The notes under the pieces: generated by a model
The model's input: the letters and a program-made list of their open reading frames with translations, nothing else
Database searches by the model: none
Told to the model about the DNA's origin: nothing
Translations under genes and position numbers: made by a program
NCBI RefSeq assembly: GCF_001427585.1
Contig: NZ_LMGY01000017.1
Coordinates: 107,142 to 171,141, forward strand
Reading direction: 5' to 3'
DNA: 64,000 nt
DNA from: Pseudoxanthomonas sp. Root630
Lineage (GTDB): Bacteria > Pseudomonadota > Gammaproteobacteria > Xanthomonadales > Xanthomonadaceae
In this document: one piece after another, positions 8,276-15,337 of the stretch
How positions within the stretch are numbered: position 1 is the stretch's first letter
Layout of the letters: every line of letters begins with the position of its first letter

Positions 8276-9043
8276 ATGATGCATTCCAGCGGCGGACCTG
8301 ACGGGGAACAGGCGGGCATGAAGGCAGGCGATGACGAGGCCGGATGGCGCGGCCACGGGGTGACGCGACTGGAAGCGTTCGTGGATGCGGCGTTCGCGTT
8401 CGCGGTGACTCTGCTCGTGATTTCGGTGGACCGCATCCCGGACAGCATCGGCGCGCTGTTGCAGGCGCTGAAGAACGTGCCGGCGTTCGCCGCGAGCTTC
8501 GCGATGGTGGCGATGTTCTGGTACGCGCACGTGCGCTGGAGCCGACGCTACCGCCTCGGCAGCGTGCCGGCCACGTTGCTCAGCCTGCTGCTGGTGTTCC
8601 TCGTGCTGGTCTATGTCTATCCGTTGCGCCTGCTGCTGGGCACGTTCTTCGCCTGGATCACCGGCGGCTGGTTGCCGATGCCGTTGAACGACGCCAACGG
8701 TCCGGGTCCGCTCGCCTTCATGTTCACCTTCTACGGGCTGGCGTTCGCGTCGATGTCGGCCTGCATCGGCGGCCTGTACGCCCTGGCCTGGCGCGCGCGC
8801 GCGCGTCTGGGATTGGATGGCGACGCTGCCGCGAACGCCGCGGGCGAGTTCGCTTCGCATGCGTATTTCGTCCTGGTCGGGCTGCTGTCGGTGCTGATCG
8901 CCAGCCTGCTGACCGCGGATTCGCGCGCCTGGCAGGTCGCGCTGCCGGGCAGCGTGTACTTCCTGCTCTCGTTCACCGGCCTGCTCCACGTGGCGGGACA
9001 GCGTTGGGGCGCGCGCCGCTGGCCGGCACGCGCGGAGGACTGA
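8276..9043 (+). CDS. TMEM175/DUF1211 family membrane protein
   Basis: Integral membrane protein of 255 aa with about six hydrophobic segments. Near residue 30 it has the DUF1211 signature RLEAFVDAAFAFAVTLLVIS; in this family the equivalent RxxxFSDxxxAF helix lines a potassium-selective pore. The usual Ser of FSD is Val here (FVD). Bacterial members have one or two such repeats and form potassium channels, so a weakly selective K+ channel is the likely role, inferred from family only. Two ATG codons lie in tandem at 8276 and 8279. The gene starts 39 bp from divergent msrC, and its stop is 4 bp before bioD. Confidence 0.78.
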   Translation: MMHSSGGPDGEQAGMKAGDDEAGWRGHGVTRLEAFVDAAFAFAVTLLVISVDRIPDSIGALLQALKNVPAFAASFAMVAMFWYAHVRWSRRYRLGSVPATLLSLLLVFLVLVYVYPLRLLLGTFFAWITGGWLPMPLNDANGPGPLAFMFTFYGLAFASMSACIGGLYALAWRARARLGLDGDAAANAAGEFASHAYFVLVGLLSVLIASLLTADSRAWQVALPGSVYFLLSFTGLLHVAGQRWGARRWPARAED

Positions 9044-9047
9044 CGCG

Positions 9048-9713
9048 ATGGACAGGCTGTTCGTCACCGGTACCGACACCGGCGTAGGCAAGACCGTCGC
9101 CAGCGCCGCACTGCTGCACGCATTCCGCGCGCGCGGAATGCGTGCGGTGGGCATGAAGCCGGTCGCCAGCGGCTGCGAGCGCACGCCCGAGGGCTGGCGC
9201 AACGACGATGCGCTGGCGCTGCAGGCGGCCAGCGATCCGGTACCGCCGTACGACGACCTCAACCCCTACGCCCTGCCTGCGCCGCTGGCACCGGAGATCG
9301 CCGCGCGCGATGCGGGCGTGGACGTGCAACTGGGTGTGCTGGTCTCGGCGTTCGAGCGCCTGCATCCGCTGGCCGACATGGTGCTGGTGGAAGGCGTCGG
9401 CGGGTGGGCCGCACCGTTGACGGCCACGCTGGACCAGCGGCATCTGGTCGAACAGCTGCGCCTGCCGGTGGTGCTGGTGGTCGGCATGCGCCTGGGTTGC
9501 ATCAACCATGCGCGGCTCAGCGCGCGTGCGATCCAGGACGACGGCGCGCGGCTGGTGGGCTGGATCGCGAACGAAGTCGACCCCGACATGGCGCGCCGCG
9601 ACGAAAACTTCGCCCTGCTCTCGGCGCGCATGCCCGTGCCGTGCTGGGGGCGGTTGCCGCATGCGCCGGGCGCGCAGGCCCGGGCGCTGGCCAGCTCCCT
9701 TTCGCTGCCCTGA
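9048..9713 (+). CDS. bioD: dethiobiotin synthetase (BioD)
   Basis: ATP-dependent ring closure of 7,8-diaminopelargonate to dethiobiotin, the penultimate biotin step. The protein is 221 aa (E. coli BioD about 225). It has the P-loop FVTGTDTGVGKTVAS at the N-terminus, the substrate Lys/Ser region MKPVASG near 40 and VEGVGGWAAPL near 110. It stands apart from the other bio genes and follows the TMEM175-like gene with 4 bp between, so the two probably share a transcript. A hairpin and a G-rich hairpin follow. Confidence 0.94.
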   Translation: MDRLFVTGTDTGVGKTVASAALLHAFRARGMRAVGMKPVASGCERTPEGWRNDDALALQAASDPVPPYDDLNPYALPAPLAPEIAARDAGVDVQLGVLVSAFERLHPLADMVLVEGVGGWAAPLTATLDQRHLVEQLRLPVVLVVGMRLGCINHARLSARAIQDDGARLVGWIANEVDPDMARRDENFALLSARMPVPCWGRLPHAPGAQARALASSLSLP

Positions 9714-9724
9714 TCGCGGGCAAT

Positions 9725-9757
9725 AAAAAACCCGGCAGCGTGGGGGCTGCCGGGTCG
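9725..9757 (-). terminator. Rho-independent terminator of the phasin gene
   Basis: Stem ACCCGGCAG/CTGCCGGGT (9730-9738, 9747-9755). On the minus strand it is followed by a run of six T, ideal for ending the phasin transcript. On the plus strand the tail is poor, so it serves bioD less well. Confidence 0.85.
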
Positions 9758-9760
9758 GGT

Positions 9761-9789
9761 TTGCGCGGAGGGAGGGGAGGGCCGCGCAA
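9761..9789 (+). other. hairpin with G-rich loop (possible G-quadruplex)
   Basis: Perfect 8-bp stem TTGCGCGG/CCGCGCAA encloses a purine loop. Together with the end of the stem this gives four G-runs (GG, GGG, GGGG, GGG) each separated by a single A. It lies in the 3' region of the bioD transcript and, as its C-rich complement, just after the phasin stop codon. See findings. Confidence 0.4.
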
Positions 9790-9807
9790 TAACCGGTTGA
9801 AGCGGGC

Positions 9808-10200
9808 TTACTTGGCCTTCGCAGCCTTGGTCGCCTTGGCCACGGAGGCCTGGACGCTGTCGGTCGCGGTTTCGAACTGGGTCTTCACCAGCTGGCCGAA
9901 GGCCTCACCGGTCTTCAGGCTCAGGCCGAACACTTCCTGGCTGGCGGCGACGACGCGCTCGGCGTTGTCCTTGGCGACCTGCAGGCCCTTCGGCCACAGG
10001 GTCTTGTAACCGTCGAGGTCACGGGTCTCGGCCAGCTCGCCGAAGAAGGCGGTGGTGGCGTCGACGTTCTTTTCGAAGGTCTTCAGCTGCACGCCGAACA
10101 CCGTCTCGGCACTTTCCAGGGCCAGGCGGTTCGCACGGGCCGCAGCGGCCGCGAACTGGTGCGTGAACTGGCTGAAGCTTTCGTTGAATTGCGTGGTCAT
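9808..10200 (-). CDS. phasin family protein
   Basis: Small amphipathic helical protein of 130 aa in the phasin family, which coats polyhydroxyalkanoate granules. It is almost wholly alpha-helical with heptad-like spacing (FSQFTHQFAAAAARANRLALESAETVFGV begins near residue 9, quoted only as location), and ends in an Ala/Lys-rich tail (KATKAAKAK) typical of phasins and of PhaF-like DNA-contacting tails. A strong ribosome site (TTTAGGAG) precedes ATG 10200. No PHA synthase is in the window. Some phasin-like proteins in PHA-negative bacteria have other roles, so a granule role is inferred. The upstream DNA holds TGC/GCA palindromes like PhaR operators. Confidence 0.85.
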   Translation of the reverse strand: MTTQFNESFSQFTHQFAAAAARANRLALESAETVFGVQLKTFEKNVDATTAFFGELAETRDLDGYKTLWPKGLQVAKDNAERVVAASQEVFGLSLKTGEAFGQLVKTQFETATDSVQASVAKATKAAKAK

Positions 10201-10217
10201 GGCGTGCTCCTAAAAGG

Positions 10218-10288
10218 GGATTTCCATCTGTTGCGACGCAGCATAGAGGGATCCATGTTGCAGTGCAATAACCGGCGTATGGAAATCC
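10218..10288 (-). promoter_or_regulatory. phasin upstream region with inverted repeats
   Basis: Three symmetric elements lie within 90 bp of the phasin start. TTGCAGTGCAA (10258-10268) is a perfect dyad. TTGCGACGCAG (10231-10241) is a similar TGC-N3-GCA dyad. GGATTTCCAT (10218-10227) and its exact complement (10279-10288) flank both. PhaR repressors of phasin genes bind TGC/GCA-type palindromes, so these are candidate operators; no regulator gene is nearby. Confidence 0.45.
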
Positions 10289-10355
10289 GACGAACGGTCA
10301 GGAGCCGTTAAAAATCAAACGCTTGTATGGGTGGCCTGAAACCGGTTCCCGTCCC

Positions 10356-10712
10356 TCAGGCGCCGCTGTAGCGGGAGCCGGACGTGCAGGTTTCATGCAC
10401 CACGACGGCGCTCAGCAGTGGCAGCACCGGCTTGGCCTGGTCCCAGACCCACTTGGCCAGGTGCTCGCTGGTGGGATTGTCCAGGCCCGGGATGTCGTTG
10501 AGGTAATGGTGATCCAGCCGGTCGTAGATCGGCTTGAAGGCCGCTTTCACGTCGGCGAAGTCCATCACCCACCCGGCCTGCGGGTCGATCGGCCCGGACA
10601 GGTGCAGCTCGATGCGGAACGAATGGCCATGCAGGCGCGCGCACTTGTGGCCGTCCGGCACGTGCGGCAGCCGGTGCGCGGCTTCGACGGTGAAGACCTT
10701 GAAGATGTCCAT
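10356..10712 (-). CDS. queD: 6-carboxy-5,6,7,8-tetrahydropterin synthase (QueD)
   Basis: Converts 7,8-dihydroneopterin triphosphate to 6-carboxytetrahydropterin in queuosine and preQ1 synthesis. The protein is 118 aa (E. coli 121). The zinc-binding His (AAHRLP, LHGHSF), the active-site Cys of KCARLHGH, the catalytic His pair DHHYLN and the C-terminal Glu of VVHETCTSG are all in place. It is downstream of rhlE on the same strand, separated by 63 bp that include a strong hairpin, so it is probably expressed partly from its own promoter. No other que genes are in the window. Confidence 0.94.
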   Translation of the reverse strand: MDIFKVFTVEAAHRLPHVPDGHKCARLHGHSFRIELHLSGPIDPQAGWVMDFADVKAAFKPIYDRLDHHYLNDIPGLDNPTSEHLAKWVWDQAKPVLPLLSAVVVHETCTSGSRYSGA

Positions 10713-10735
10713 GCGACGGTTCCTGGAGCGTGGAA

Positions 10736-10765
10736 GCGCGCGGCACCGGCGAAGGTGCCGCGCGC
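10736..10765 (-). terminator. strong hairpin between rhlE and queD
   Basis: Perfect 12-bp stem GCGCGCGGCACC/GGTGCCGCGCGC with a 6-nt loop, 10 bp after the rhlE stop. No T-run on either strand. It may be a Rho-assisted terminator or a processing hairpin. Confidence 0.45.
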
Positions 10766-10775
10766 AGGGTGCGGC

Positions 10776-12134
10776 TTAGCGGGCCGGGCGCGACTGGCCC
10801 TGGCGGGCGCCACCGGGGCGGCCGTCGCGGCGCTGGCCGCCATGCTTCTTCGGGCCGGCGTGCGCGTGGCGCGGCGCATCGCCGTGCGGGCGACGCGCGT
10901 GCTTTTGCGGGCCGTTGCGGCGCGGGGTGCGCTCGCCACCCGGCAGGTCAGCCTTGCCCGGCGCGCTGTTGCCCCAGCGGATCGGCGTCTGCGGTTCGAA
11001 GCCCGGCACGTCGCGCAGGTCCATGTCGCGGTTGAGCAGGCGGACGATGGCGCGCAGGTACTTGGCTTCGTCCTGCGCCACCAGCGAGATCGCCTGGCCG
11101 GTCGAACCGTTGCGGCCGGTGCGGCCGATGCGGTGCACGTAGTCCTCGGCCACCATCGGCAGGTCGAAGTTGATCACCTGCGGCAGCTGGTCGATGTCGA
11201 TGCCGCGCGCAGCGATATCCGTGGCGACCAGGACGTTGATCCGGCCGGCCTTGAAGTCGCTGAGCGCGCGCTGGCGGGCGCCCTGCGACTTGTTGCCGTG
11301 GATCGCCGCGGTCTTGATGCCGCTCTTCTCCAGGAACGTCGCCAGCTTGTCGCTGCCGTGCTTCGTGCGGGCGAACACCAGCGTCTGCAGGCGGCTGTCC
11401 TGCGCCAGCAGGTGCAGCAGCAGATCGCGCTTGCGGCTGCCGTCGACCGGGTGCACGCGATGGCTGATGGTTTCGGCCACCGTGTTCTTCGGCGTGACCT
11501 GGATCTGCTTCGGATCGTGCATGAACTCCAGCGCCAGCTCGCGGATCGGATCGGCGAAGGTCGCGGAGAACAGCATGGTCTGGCGGTTCTGGCGGGGCAG
11601 CTTGGCCAGGATGCGCTTGATCGACGGCAGGAAGCCCATGTCGAGCATGCGGTCGGCTTCGTCCAGCACCAGGATCTCGATGCCCGACAGGTCCACGCTG
11701 CGGCGCTCGAGGTGGTCGATCAGGCGGCCCGGGCAGGCGATCACCAGGTCCACGCCACGGCGCAGCGCGTCCAGCTGGTTGCCCATGCCGACGCCGCCGT
11801 AGATGGTGGTGCTGGGAATGCGCAGGTACTTGCCATAGCCACGCAGGCTGTCGTGCACCTGCACGGCCAACTCGCGGGTGGGCGTCAGCACCAGGGCGCG
11901 CGGCTTGCGCGGGCCGCCGCGCTGCACTTCCTGCGGGGTGGTGGCCAGGTACTGGATCAGCGGCAGGCCGAACGCGGCGGTCTTGCCGGTGCCGGTCTGG
12001 GCGCCGGCCAACAGGTCGTGGCCGGCCAGGGCCAGCGGGATGGCCTGTTCCTGGATGGGGGTGGGCTGGGTGTAGCCCTGTTCGTCCAGCGCGCGCAGCA
12101 GGGCGGGCGCCAGGCCCAAGGTTTCAAACGTCAT
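10776..12134 (-). CDS. rhlE: DEAD-box RNA helicase (RhlE-type)
   Basis: ATP-dependent RNA helicase for ribosome assembly or RNA turnover, 452 aa. Motifs in order: Q motif (GYTQPTPIQEQAIP), motif I (AQTGTGKTAAF), Ia (PTRELAVQ), II (VLDEADRMLDMGF), III (LFSATF), V (ATDIAARGIDI) and VI (YVHRIGRTGRNG). The MTFETLGL start and the short basic C-terminal tail rich in Arg, His and Gly (from about residue 380) place it in the RhlE group rather than SrmB or DbpA. ATG 12134 is the natural start. About 400 bp of intergenic DNA separate it from divergent fnr. Confidence 0.9.
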   Translation of the reverse strand: MTFETLGLAPALLRALDEQGYTQPTPIQEQAIPLALAGHDLLAGAQTGTGKTAAFGLPLIQYLATTPQEVQRGGPRKPRALVLTPTRELAVQVHDSLRGYGKYLRIPSTTIYGGVGMGNQLDALRRGVDLVIACPGRLIDHLERRSVDLSGIEILVLDEADRMLDMGFLPSIKRILAKLPRQNRQTMLFSATFADPIRELALEFMHDPKQIQVTPKNTVAETISHRVHPVDGSRKRDLLLHLLAQDSRLQTLVFARTKHGSDKLATFLEKSGIKTAAIHGNKSQGARQRALSDFKAGRINVLVATDIAARGIDIDQLPQVINFDLPMVAEDYVHRIGRTGRNGSTGQAISLVAQDEAKYLRAIVRLLNRDMDLRDVPGFEPQTPIRWGNSAPGKADLPGGERTPRRNGPQKHARRPHGDAPRHAHAGPKKHGGQRRDGRPGGARQGQSRPAR

Positions 12135-12534
12135 TGTCTAAGCTCCAAAGCCGGTCGGCCGGACGCGCGCGCAACGCCGGCACAGAGGCGTGCGGCGGCA
12201 TGGAACGCGCGGAATGCGGCAAGACCGTGACTCGAAGCGTTCCCTGAAACCGCGCTGCGAGAAGGGGTGCGGAGGCGCCAAAACGGCGCTACCGAGCTTG
12301 CGCAACGAAAGAAGTCGGAGCGGGGCGGGCGCGGGAATTCGCGTGGAATTCCCTGCGCCGGCGGACCATCGGGGAAACGAACGGCCGCAGGCAAGCGGCG
12401 CGCACTGTACCCGAATCCGCGCCTGAATGGGGGAACCCAGGCTGAAAGGGCGCGCTGCGACCGATTGTCGCAGTACGGAAATCAAGGGCTTGCGGGCGTA
12501 TCATGGCCCGTGAAGACCCACGTAGCCGACCGCC
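12135..12534. promoter_or_regulatory. rhlE-fnr divergent intergenic region
   Basis: About 400 bp with no convincing gene; the short open frames here are Arg/Pro-rich and typical of GC-rich noise. Two dyads stand out: GGGAATT-N7-AATTCCC (12333-12353), of unknown role, and the GCGAC-N5-GTCGC box listed separately. A -10-like TATCAT at 12499-12504 probably serves fnr. Confidence 0.5.
12455..12473 (+). promoter_or_regulatory. RegA/PrrA/RoxR-type box upstream of fnr
   Basis: CTGCGAC-CGATT-GTCGCAG is a perfect 7-bp dyad that fits the consensus GCGNC-N5-GNCGC of RegA/PrrA/RoxR redox response regulators. It ends 25 bp before the TATCAT -10 candidate. The same GCGAC-N5-GTCGC core is found before cydA and ccoG. 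Confidence 0.55.
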
Positions 12535-13302
12535 ATGAGCCTTCGCATCCTCCGCCAGAACGACGCCCCGGTGCCCGGTACAACGGCCGGCGACGCCGTG
12601 GCCTGCCAGGCCGCGCGCGGCTGCAGCGGCTGCCTGGTCAGGCACCTGGCCGTCTGTGCGGCACTGCCGGTGCAGAAAGCCCACGCGATGGAATCGCTGG
12701 CCGACGACGTGAGGCTGGTGGCCGGTGAAGCGCTGGTGCGTGAAGGCGAGCCCCGCCGTGGCGTGTTCACGGTGACCAAGGGCGCCTTGCGCCGGATCCG
12801 CCTGCTGGCCGACGGCCGTCGACTGGTGGCCGGCTTCCTGATGCCGGGCGATTTCATCGGCTTCAGCGGCACCTCGCATTACAAGCACACCATCGAGTCG
12901 ATCACCGACAGCACCCTGTGCGAGTTCTCGATGGCCGACATGCGCAGCTTGTGCAACGACCATCCCGAGCTGGAGCGCGAACTGCTCGAGCGCGCCTGCG
13001 TGGAGCTGGACGCCACGCGCGGCAACCTGATGTCGCTCGCGCGCCTGAACCCGATGGAGCGGCTGGCCGGCTTCCTCGTCGACATGGCGCAGCGCCGCCG
13101 TCGCCAAGGCCAGGACGACACCGAAGTGATCCTGCCGATGACGCGCACCGACATCGCCGACTACCTGGGCCTGACCGTGGAAACCGTCAGCCGCAGCTTC
13201 ACCCGCCTGCGCCAGGAAGGCAGCATCGCCACCGACGACCCGCACCACGTGCGCCTGCTCAACCGCGCGCGCCTGGACGCATTGGCCGAAGCGCGGGGCT
13301 GA
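12535..13302 (+). CDS. fnr: FNR-type oxygen-sensing transcription factor
   Basis: Crp/FNR-family regulator of 255 aa. An N-terminal Cys cluster (C24, C30, C33, C41: CSGC then seven residues then C) and C129 in STLCEF match the [4Fe-4S] ligands of FNR/FnrN proteins, so oxygen would inactivate it. The cyclic-nucleotide-like barrel spans roughly 50-165. The helix-turn-helix near 205 (DIADYLGLTVETVSR) keeps the E..SR recognition residues that read TTGAT-N4-ATCAA. Two perfect boxes of that sequence lie in this window, before fabA and between ccoN and cydA. A GCGAC-N5-GTCGC box is upstream. Its 3' end is part of a 263-bp tandem duplication. Confidence 0.93.
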   Translation: MSLRILRQNDAPVPGTTAGDAVACQAARGCSGCLVRHLAVCAALPVQKAHAMESLADDVRLVAGEALVREGEPRRGVFTVTKGALRRIRLLADGRRLVAGFLMPGDFIGFSGTSHYKHTIESITDSTLCEFSMADMRSLCNDHPELERELLERACVELDATRGNLMSLARLNPMERLAGFLVDMAQRRRRQGQDDTEVILPMTRTDIADYLGLTVETVSRSFTRLRQEGSIATDDPHHVRLLNRARLDALAEARG

Positions 13303-13331
13303 CCGTCCCGGGATTCGTGGGATCCCCGCTT

Positions 13332-13396
13332 GTGGGAGCGACGTAAGTCGCGAAAGTCCGCCAGTAAAGCTTCATCGCGACTTACGTCGCTCCCAC
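13332..13396. repeat. REP-like palindromic element, copy 1
   Basis: Perfect 22-bp arms (13332-13353 and 13375-13396, beginning GTGGGAGCGACG) around a 21-nt loop. Elements of this GTGGGAGCGAC..AAGTCGCGA type are dispersed intergenic repeats in Xanthomonadaceae and resemble pseudomonad REPs. As RNA it forms a very stable hairpin at the convergence of fnr and cydC and could act as a terminator or 3' stabiliser. Confidence 0.85.
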
Positions 13397-13409
13397 ACCC
13401 CAGTGCGCC

Positions 13410-13480
13410 TCACTCCCGCACCCGCTTCCCACCCCGCAACCGATAAGCGCCTCCGCCACGCCATCCGAGCGTCGCATGAG
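13410..13480 (-). pseudogene. cydC 3'-end remnant
   Basis: About 70 bp matching the last codons of cydC (intact copy ends at 13673) but with a small deletion that shifts the frame before a later change restores it. The ending VRE and the stop codon are kept. No start and no function expected. It is the inner cydC end of the tandem duplication. Confidence 0.75.
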
Positions 13481-13563
13481 GAAGGCAACATCGCCCGACG
13501 ACCCGCACCATGTGCGCCTGCTCAACCGTGCGCGCCTGGACGCGTTGGCCGAAGCGCGGGGCT
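13481..13563 (+). pseudogene. fnr 3'-end remnant
   Basis: About 85 bp matching the last 28 codons of fnr (intact copy 13216-13302), with a 2-nt deletion near the start and the stop TGA changed to TGT. No start codon or upstream domain. It is the inner fnr end of the tandem duplication. Confidence 0.75.
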
Positions 13564-13594
13564 GTCCGTCCCGGGATTCGTGGGATCCCCGCTT

Positions 13595-13659
13595 GTGGGA
13601 GCGACGTAAGTCGCGAAAGTCCGCCAGTAGAGCTTCATCGCGACTTACGTCGCTCCCAC
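13595..13659. repeat. REP-like palindromic element, copy 2
   Basis: Same 22-bp-arm palindrome as the copy at 13332, exactly 263 bp downstream, with one loop change (GTAGAG for GTAAAG). It lies 13 bp beyond the cydC stop codon and would form the 3' hairpin of the cco-cydDC transcript. Confidence 0.85.
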
Positions 13660-13672
13660 ACCCCAGTGCGCC

Positions 13673-15337
13673 TCACTCCCGCACCAGCCTCCCATCCCGC
13701 AACCGGTATCGCGCATCCGCCACGCCATCCGGCAGCGCCGCATGGCTGATGATCAGCGCGCTGCGTCCACGCGCGGCATCGGCGAAATCCAGCATCAGCG
13801 CGTCGGCCGTGTCCTGGTCCAGACCTTCGGTGGGTTCGTCGAGCAGCAGCAGAGGGGCATCGCGCAGCAGCGCGCGCGCCAGCGCCAGACGGCGCGCCTG
13901 GCCGGCGGACAGTGTGGCGCCGTTCTCGCCGACCCACGCATCGAGGCCATCGGTCAGGCCGCGGACGTGCGCCTCCAGCCGCACTTGGGCGAGGACGGAC
14001 CACAGTCGCGCGTCGTCGGCATCCGGATCGCCGAGCTGCAGGTTCTCGCGCACGCTGCCCGAAAAGACCGGTGCGTCCTGCGGCAGCCACGCGATGCGCG
14101 CATGCCAGTCCACGGGTGCCAGCATGCGCAGGTCGGCACCGGCGAACGAGACCTCGCCCGTCTGCGGTTCGCACAGCCCGAGCACCAGCGCCACGAGCGA
14201 GGACTTGCCCGCGCCGCTGTCGCCGGCGATGACCACATGCTCGCCGGGCTCGACGCGCAGCATCGCGTGGTCGAGAACACGGCGCGAAGTGCCGGGCCAG
14301 GCGAATGTCACCGCGTTCAGTGCGAGCACGCCTTGCGCTGCAGGCTCGCTATTGCCAGCACCGCGATGCGGATCGGAAACCTCGACCACGTCCTCCAGTC
14401 GCCGCGCGGCGATGGCCGCCGCGTGCCACGCTTGCCAGGCAGGCGCGATGGCGCTGCAGGCATCCAGCACCGCGACCGTCATGAAGAACAGGCCGCCTGC
14501 GAGCGCGGCATCGAGTCGTCCCGCGTCCACCGCCGACAGCAGCAGCCACAGCATCGCGGGCAGTGCGCACGCGCCCACCACTGCCTGCAGCAGCGTGGCA
14601 TCGGCGAGCCGGCGGCGGCGCAGGCCATCCCAGTGCGCGACGTCGCGACTGCGCGCGTCGAGGCCTTGCAGCCAAGCGGATGTCGCTTCCATCGCCGCCA
14701 GGTCCACCTGGCCCTCGATGCCTTCCTGCACGCCCGCGCGCAGTCGCGTGCGCGCGCCGGCGCGGGCGTCTTCGAGTGCGGCGGCACGACGGATCGACCA
14801 CCAGGGCGCCGCTACGCCGAGCAGCAACAGCGTCACCAGCAGCACGCCACCCGCCGTGGGCAGCACGCAGGTCGCGAGGCCCACCGCCAGCGCGCACAAC
14901 GCCAGCACGGCGAGCAGGGGGCCGACGGCACGGACGAGCCGTCCGTCCACCGCCTCGATGTCGGCCAGCAATCGCGTGACCAGCTCGCCGACGCGGTGGC
15001 GCCCGAGCCCCAGCGGCGCCAGCGGCAGCGCGCGGCGGAAGAACCACACCCGCAGGTCGCGCGCGATGCGCAGCGTGGCGTCGTGGCCCACCAGCTTTTC
15101 CGCATACCGCGACAGGATGCGCACGAAGGTCAGTGCGCGGATGCCGGCGGACGGACCGAAGAAGTTGAAGCCGAGCGCGCCGGTGCCCGCGAGTGCGGCC
15201 GCCGTCAGGAAATGCCCCGACACCGCGAGCAATGCGGTGCCTGCCAGCAACGTCAGCAGCAGCAAGACCACGGCCAGCGTCGCGAGGCGGCGATGGACGC
15301 GCAGGACATCACGCAGGCGAGGCTCCTGTGCGTTCAA
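13673..15337 (-). CDS. cydC: ABC exporter subunit CydC, TTG start
   Basis: One half of the CydDC heterodimeric ABC transporter that exports cysteine and glutathione to the periplasm and is needed for assembly of cytochrome bd. The protein is 554 aa: six membrane segments in the first ~310 residues, then the ATPase with Walker A (AGDSGAGKSS), a signature variant LSAGQ and Walker B LLLLDEPTEGLD. The start is TTG 15337, which overlaps the cydD stop as TTGA, giving LNAQEPRLRDVL; no better ATG exists. It is the last gene of the cco-cydDC run, and its 3' end is duplicated downstream. Cytochrome bd itself (cydABX) is at 26156. Confidence 0.92.
   Translation of the reverse strand: MNAQEPRLRDVLRVHRRLATLAVVLLLLTLLAGTALLAVSGHFLTAAALAGTGALGFNFFGPSAGIRALTFVRILSRYAEKLVGHDATLRIARDLRVWFFRRALPLAPLGLGRHRVGELVTRLLADIEAVDGRLVRAVGPLLAVLALCALAVGLATCVLPTAGGVLLVTLLLLGVAAPWWSIRRAAALEDARAGARTRLRAGVQEGIEGQVDLAAMEATSAWLQGLDARSRDVAHWDGLRRRRLADATLLQAVVGACALPAMLWLLLSAVDAGRLDAALAGGLFFMTVAVLDACSAIAPAWQAWHAAAIAARRLEDVVEVSDPHRGAGNSEPAAQGVLALNAVTFAWPGTSRRVLDHAMLRVEPGEHVVIAGDSGAGKSSLVALVLGLCEPQTGEVSFAGADLRMLAPVDWHARIAWLPQDAPVFSGSVRENLQLGDPDADDARLWSVLAQVRLEAHVRGLTDGLDAWVGENGATLSAGQARRLALARALLRDAPLLLLDEPTEGLDQDTADALMLDFADAARGRSALIISHAALPDGVADARYRLRDGRLVRE

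Larger units (their letters stand above)
13216..13744. repeat. 263-bp tandem duplication (fnr 3' end, REP-like palindrome, cydC 3' end)
   Basis: The segment 13216-13480 is repeated as 13481-13744 with an offset of 263-265 bp. Each copy holds the last ~85 bp of fnr, a spacer, a REP-like palindrome, and the last ~70 bp of cydC. The outer ends belong to the intact genes; the inner ends are decayed (see the two pseudogene entries). The junction has the short shared string AGGAAGGCA. The palindromes and spacer are nearly identical between copies (for example one change in the loop), while the coding remnants have drifted more. Confidence 0.9.

Noticed and set aside
10305..10318. FNR site upstream of the phasin gene (AAAAATCAA)
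   Set aside because: Only one half-site; the other arm does not match TTGAT.
10323..12230. Very long open frame antisense to queD and rhlE
   Set aside because: It covers two clear genes on the other strand, has Arg/Ala/Gln-rich composition and no domain. A by-product of high GC in third codon positions.
12333..12353. GGGAATT-N7-AATTCCC dyad as a known operator
   Set aside because: Clear symmetry but no match to a regulator I can name; recorded only in the intergenic entry.
12470..12486. FNR autoregulatory box upstream of fnr
   Set aside because: Only an ATCAA half-site is present; the RegA-type dyad next to it is a better candidate.
13332..13659. Possible CRISPR array or insertion sequence ends
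   Set aside because: Only two repeat units, each itself a palindrome, inside a 263-bp duplication of known gene ends. No transposase, cas gene or target-site duplication.
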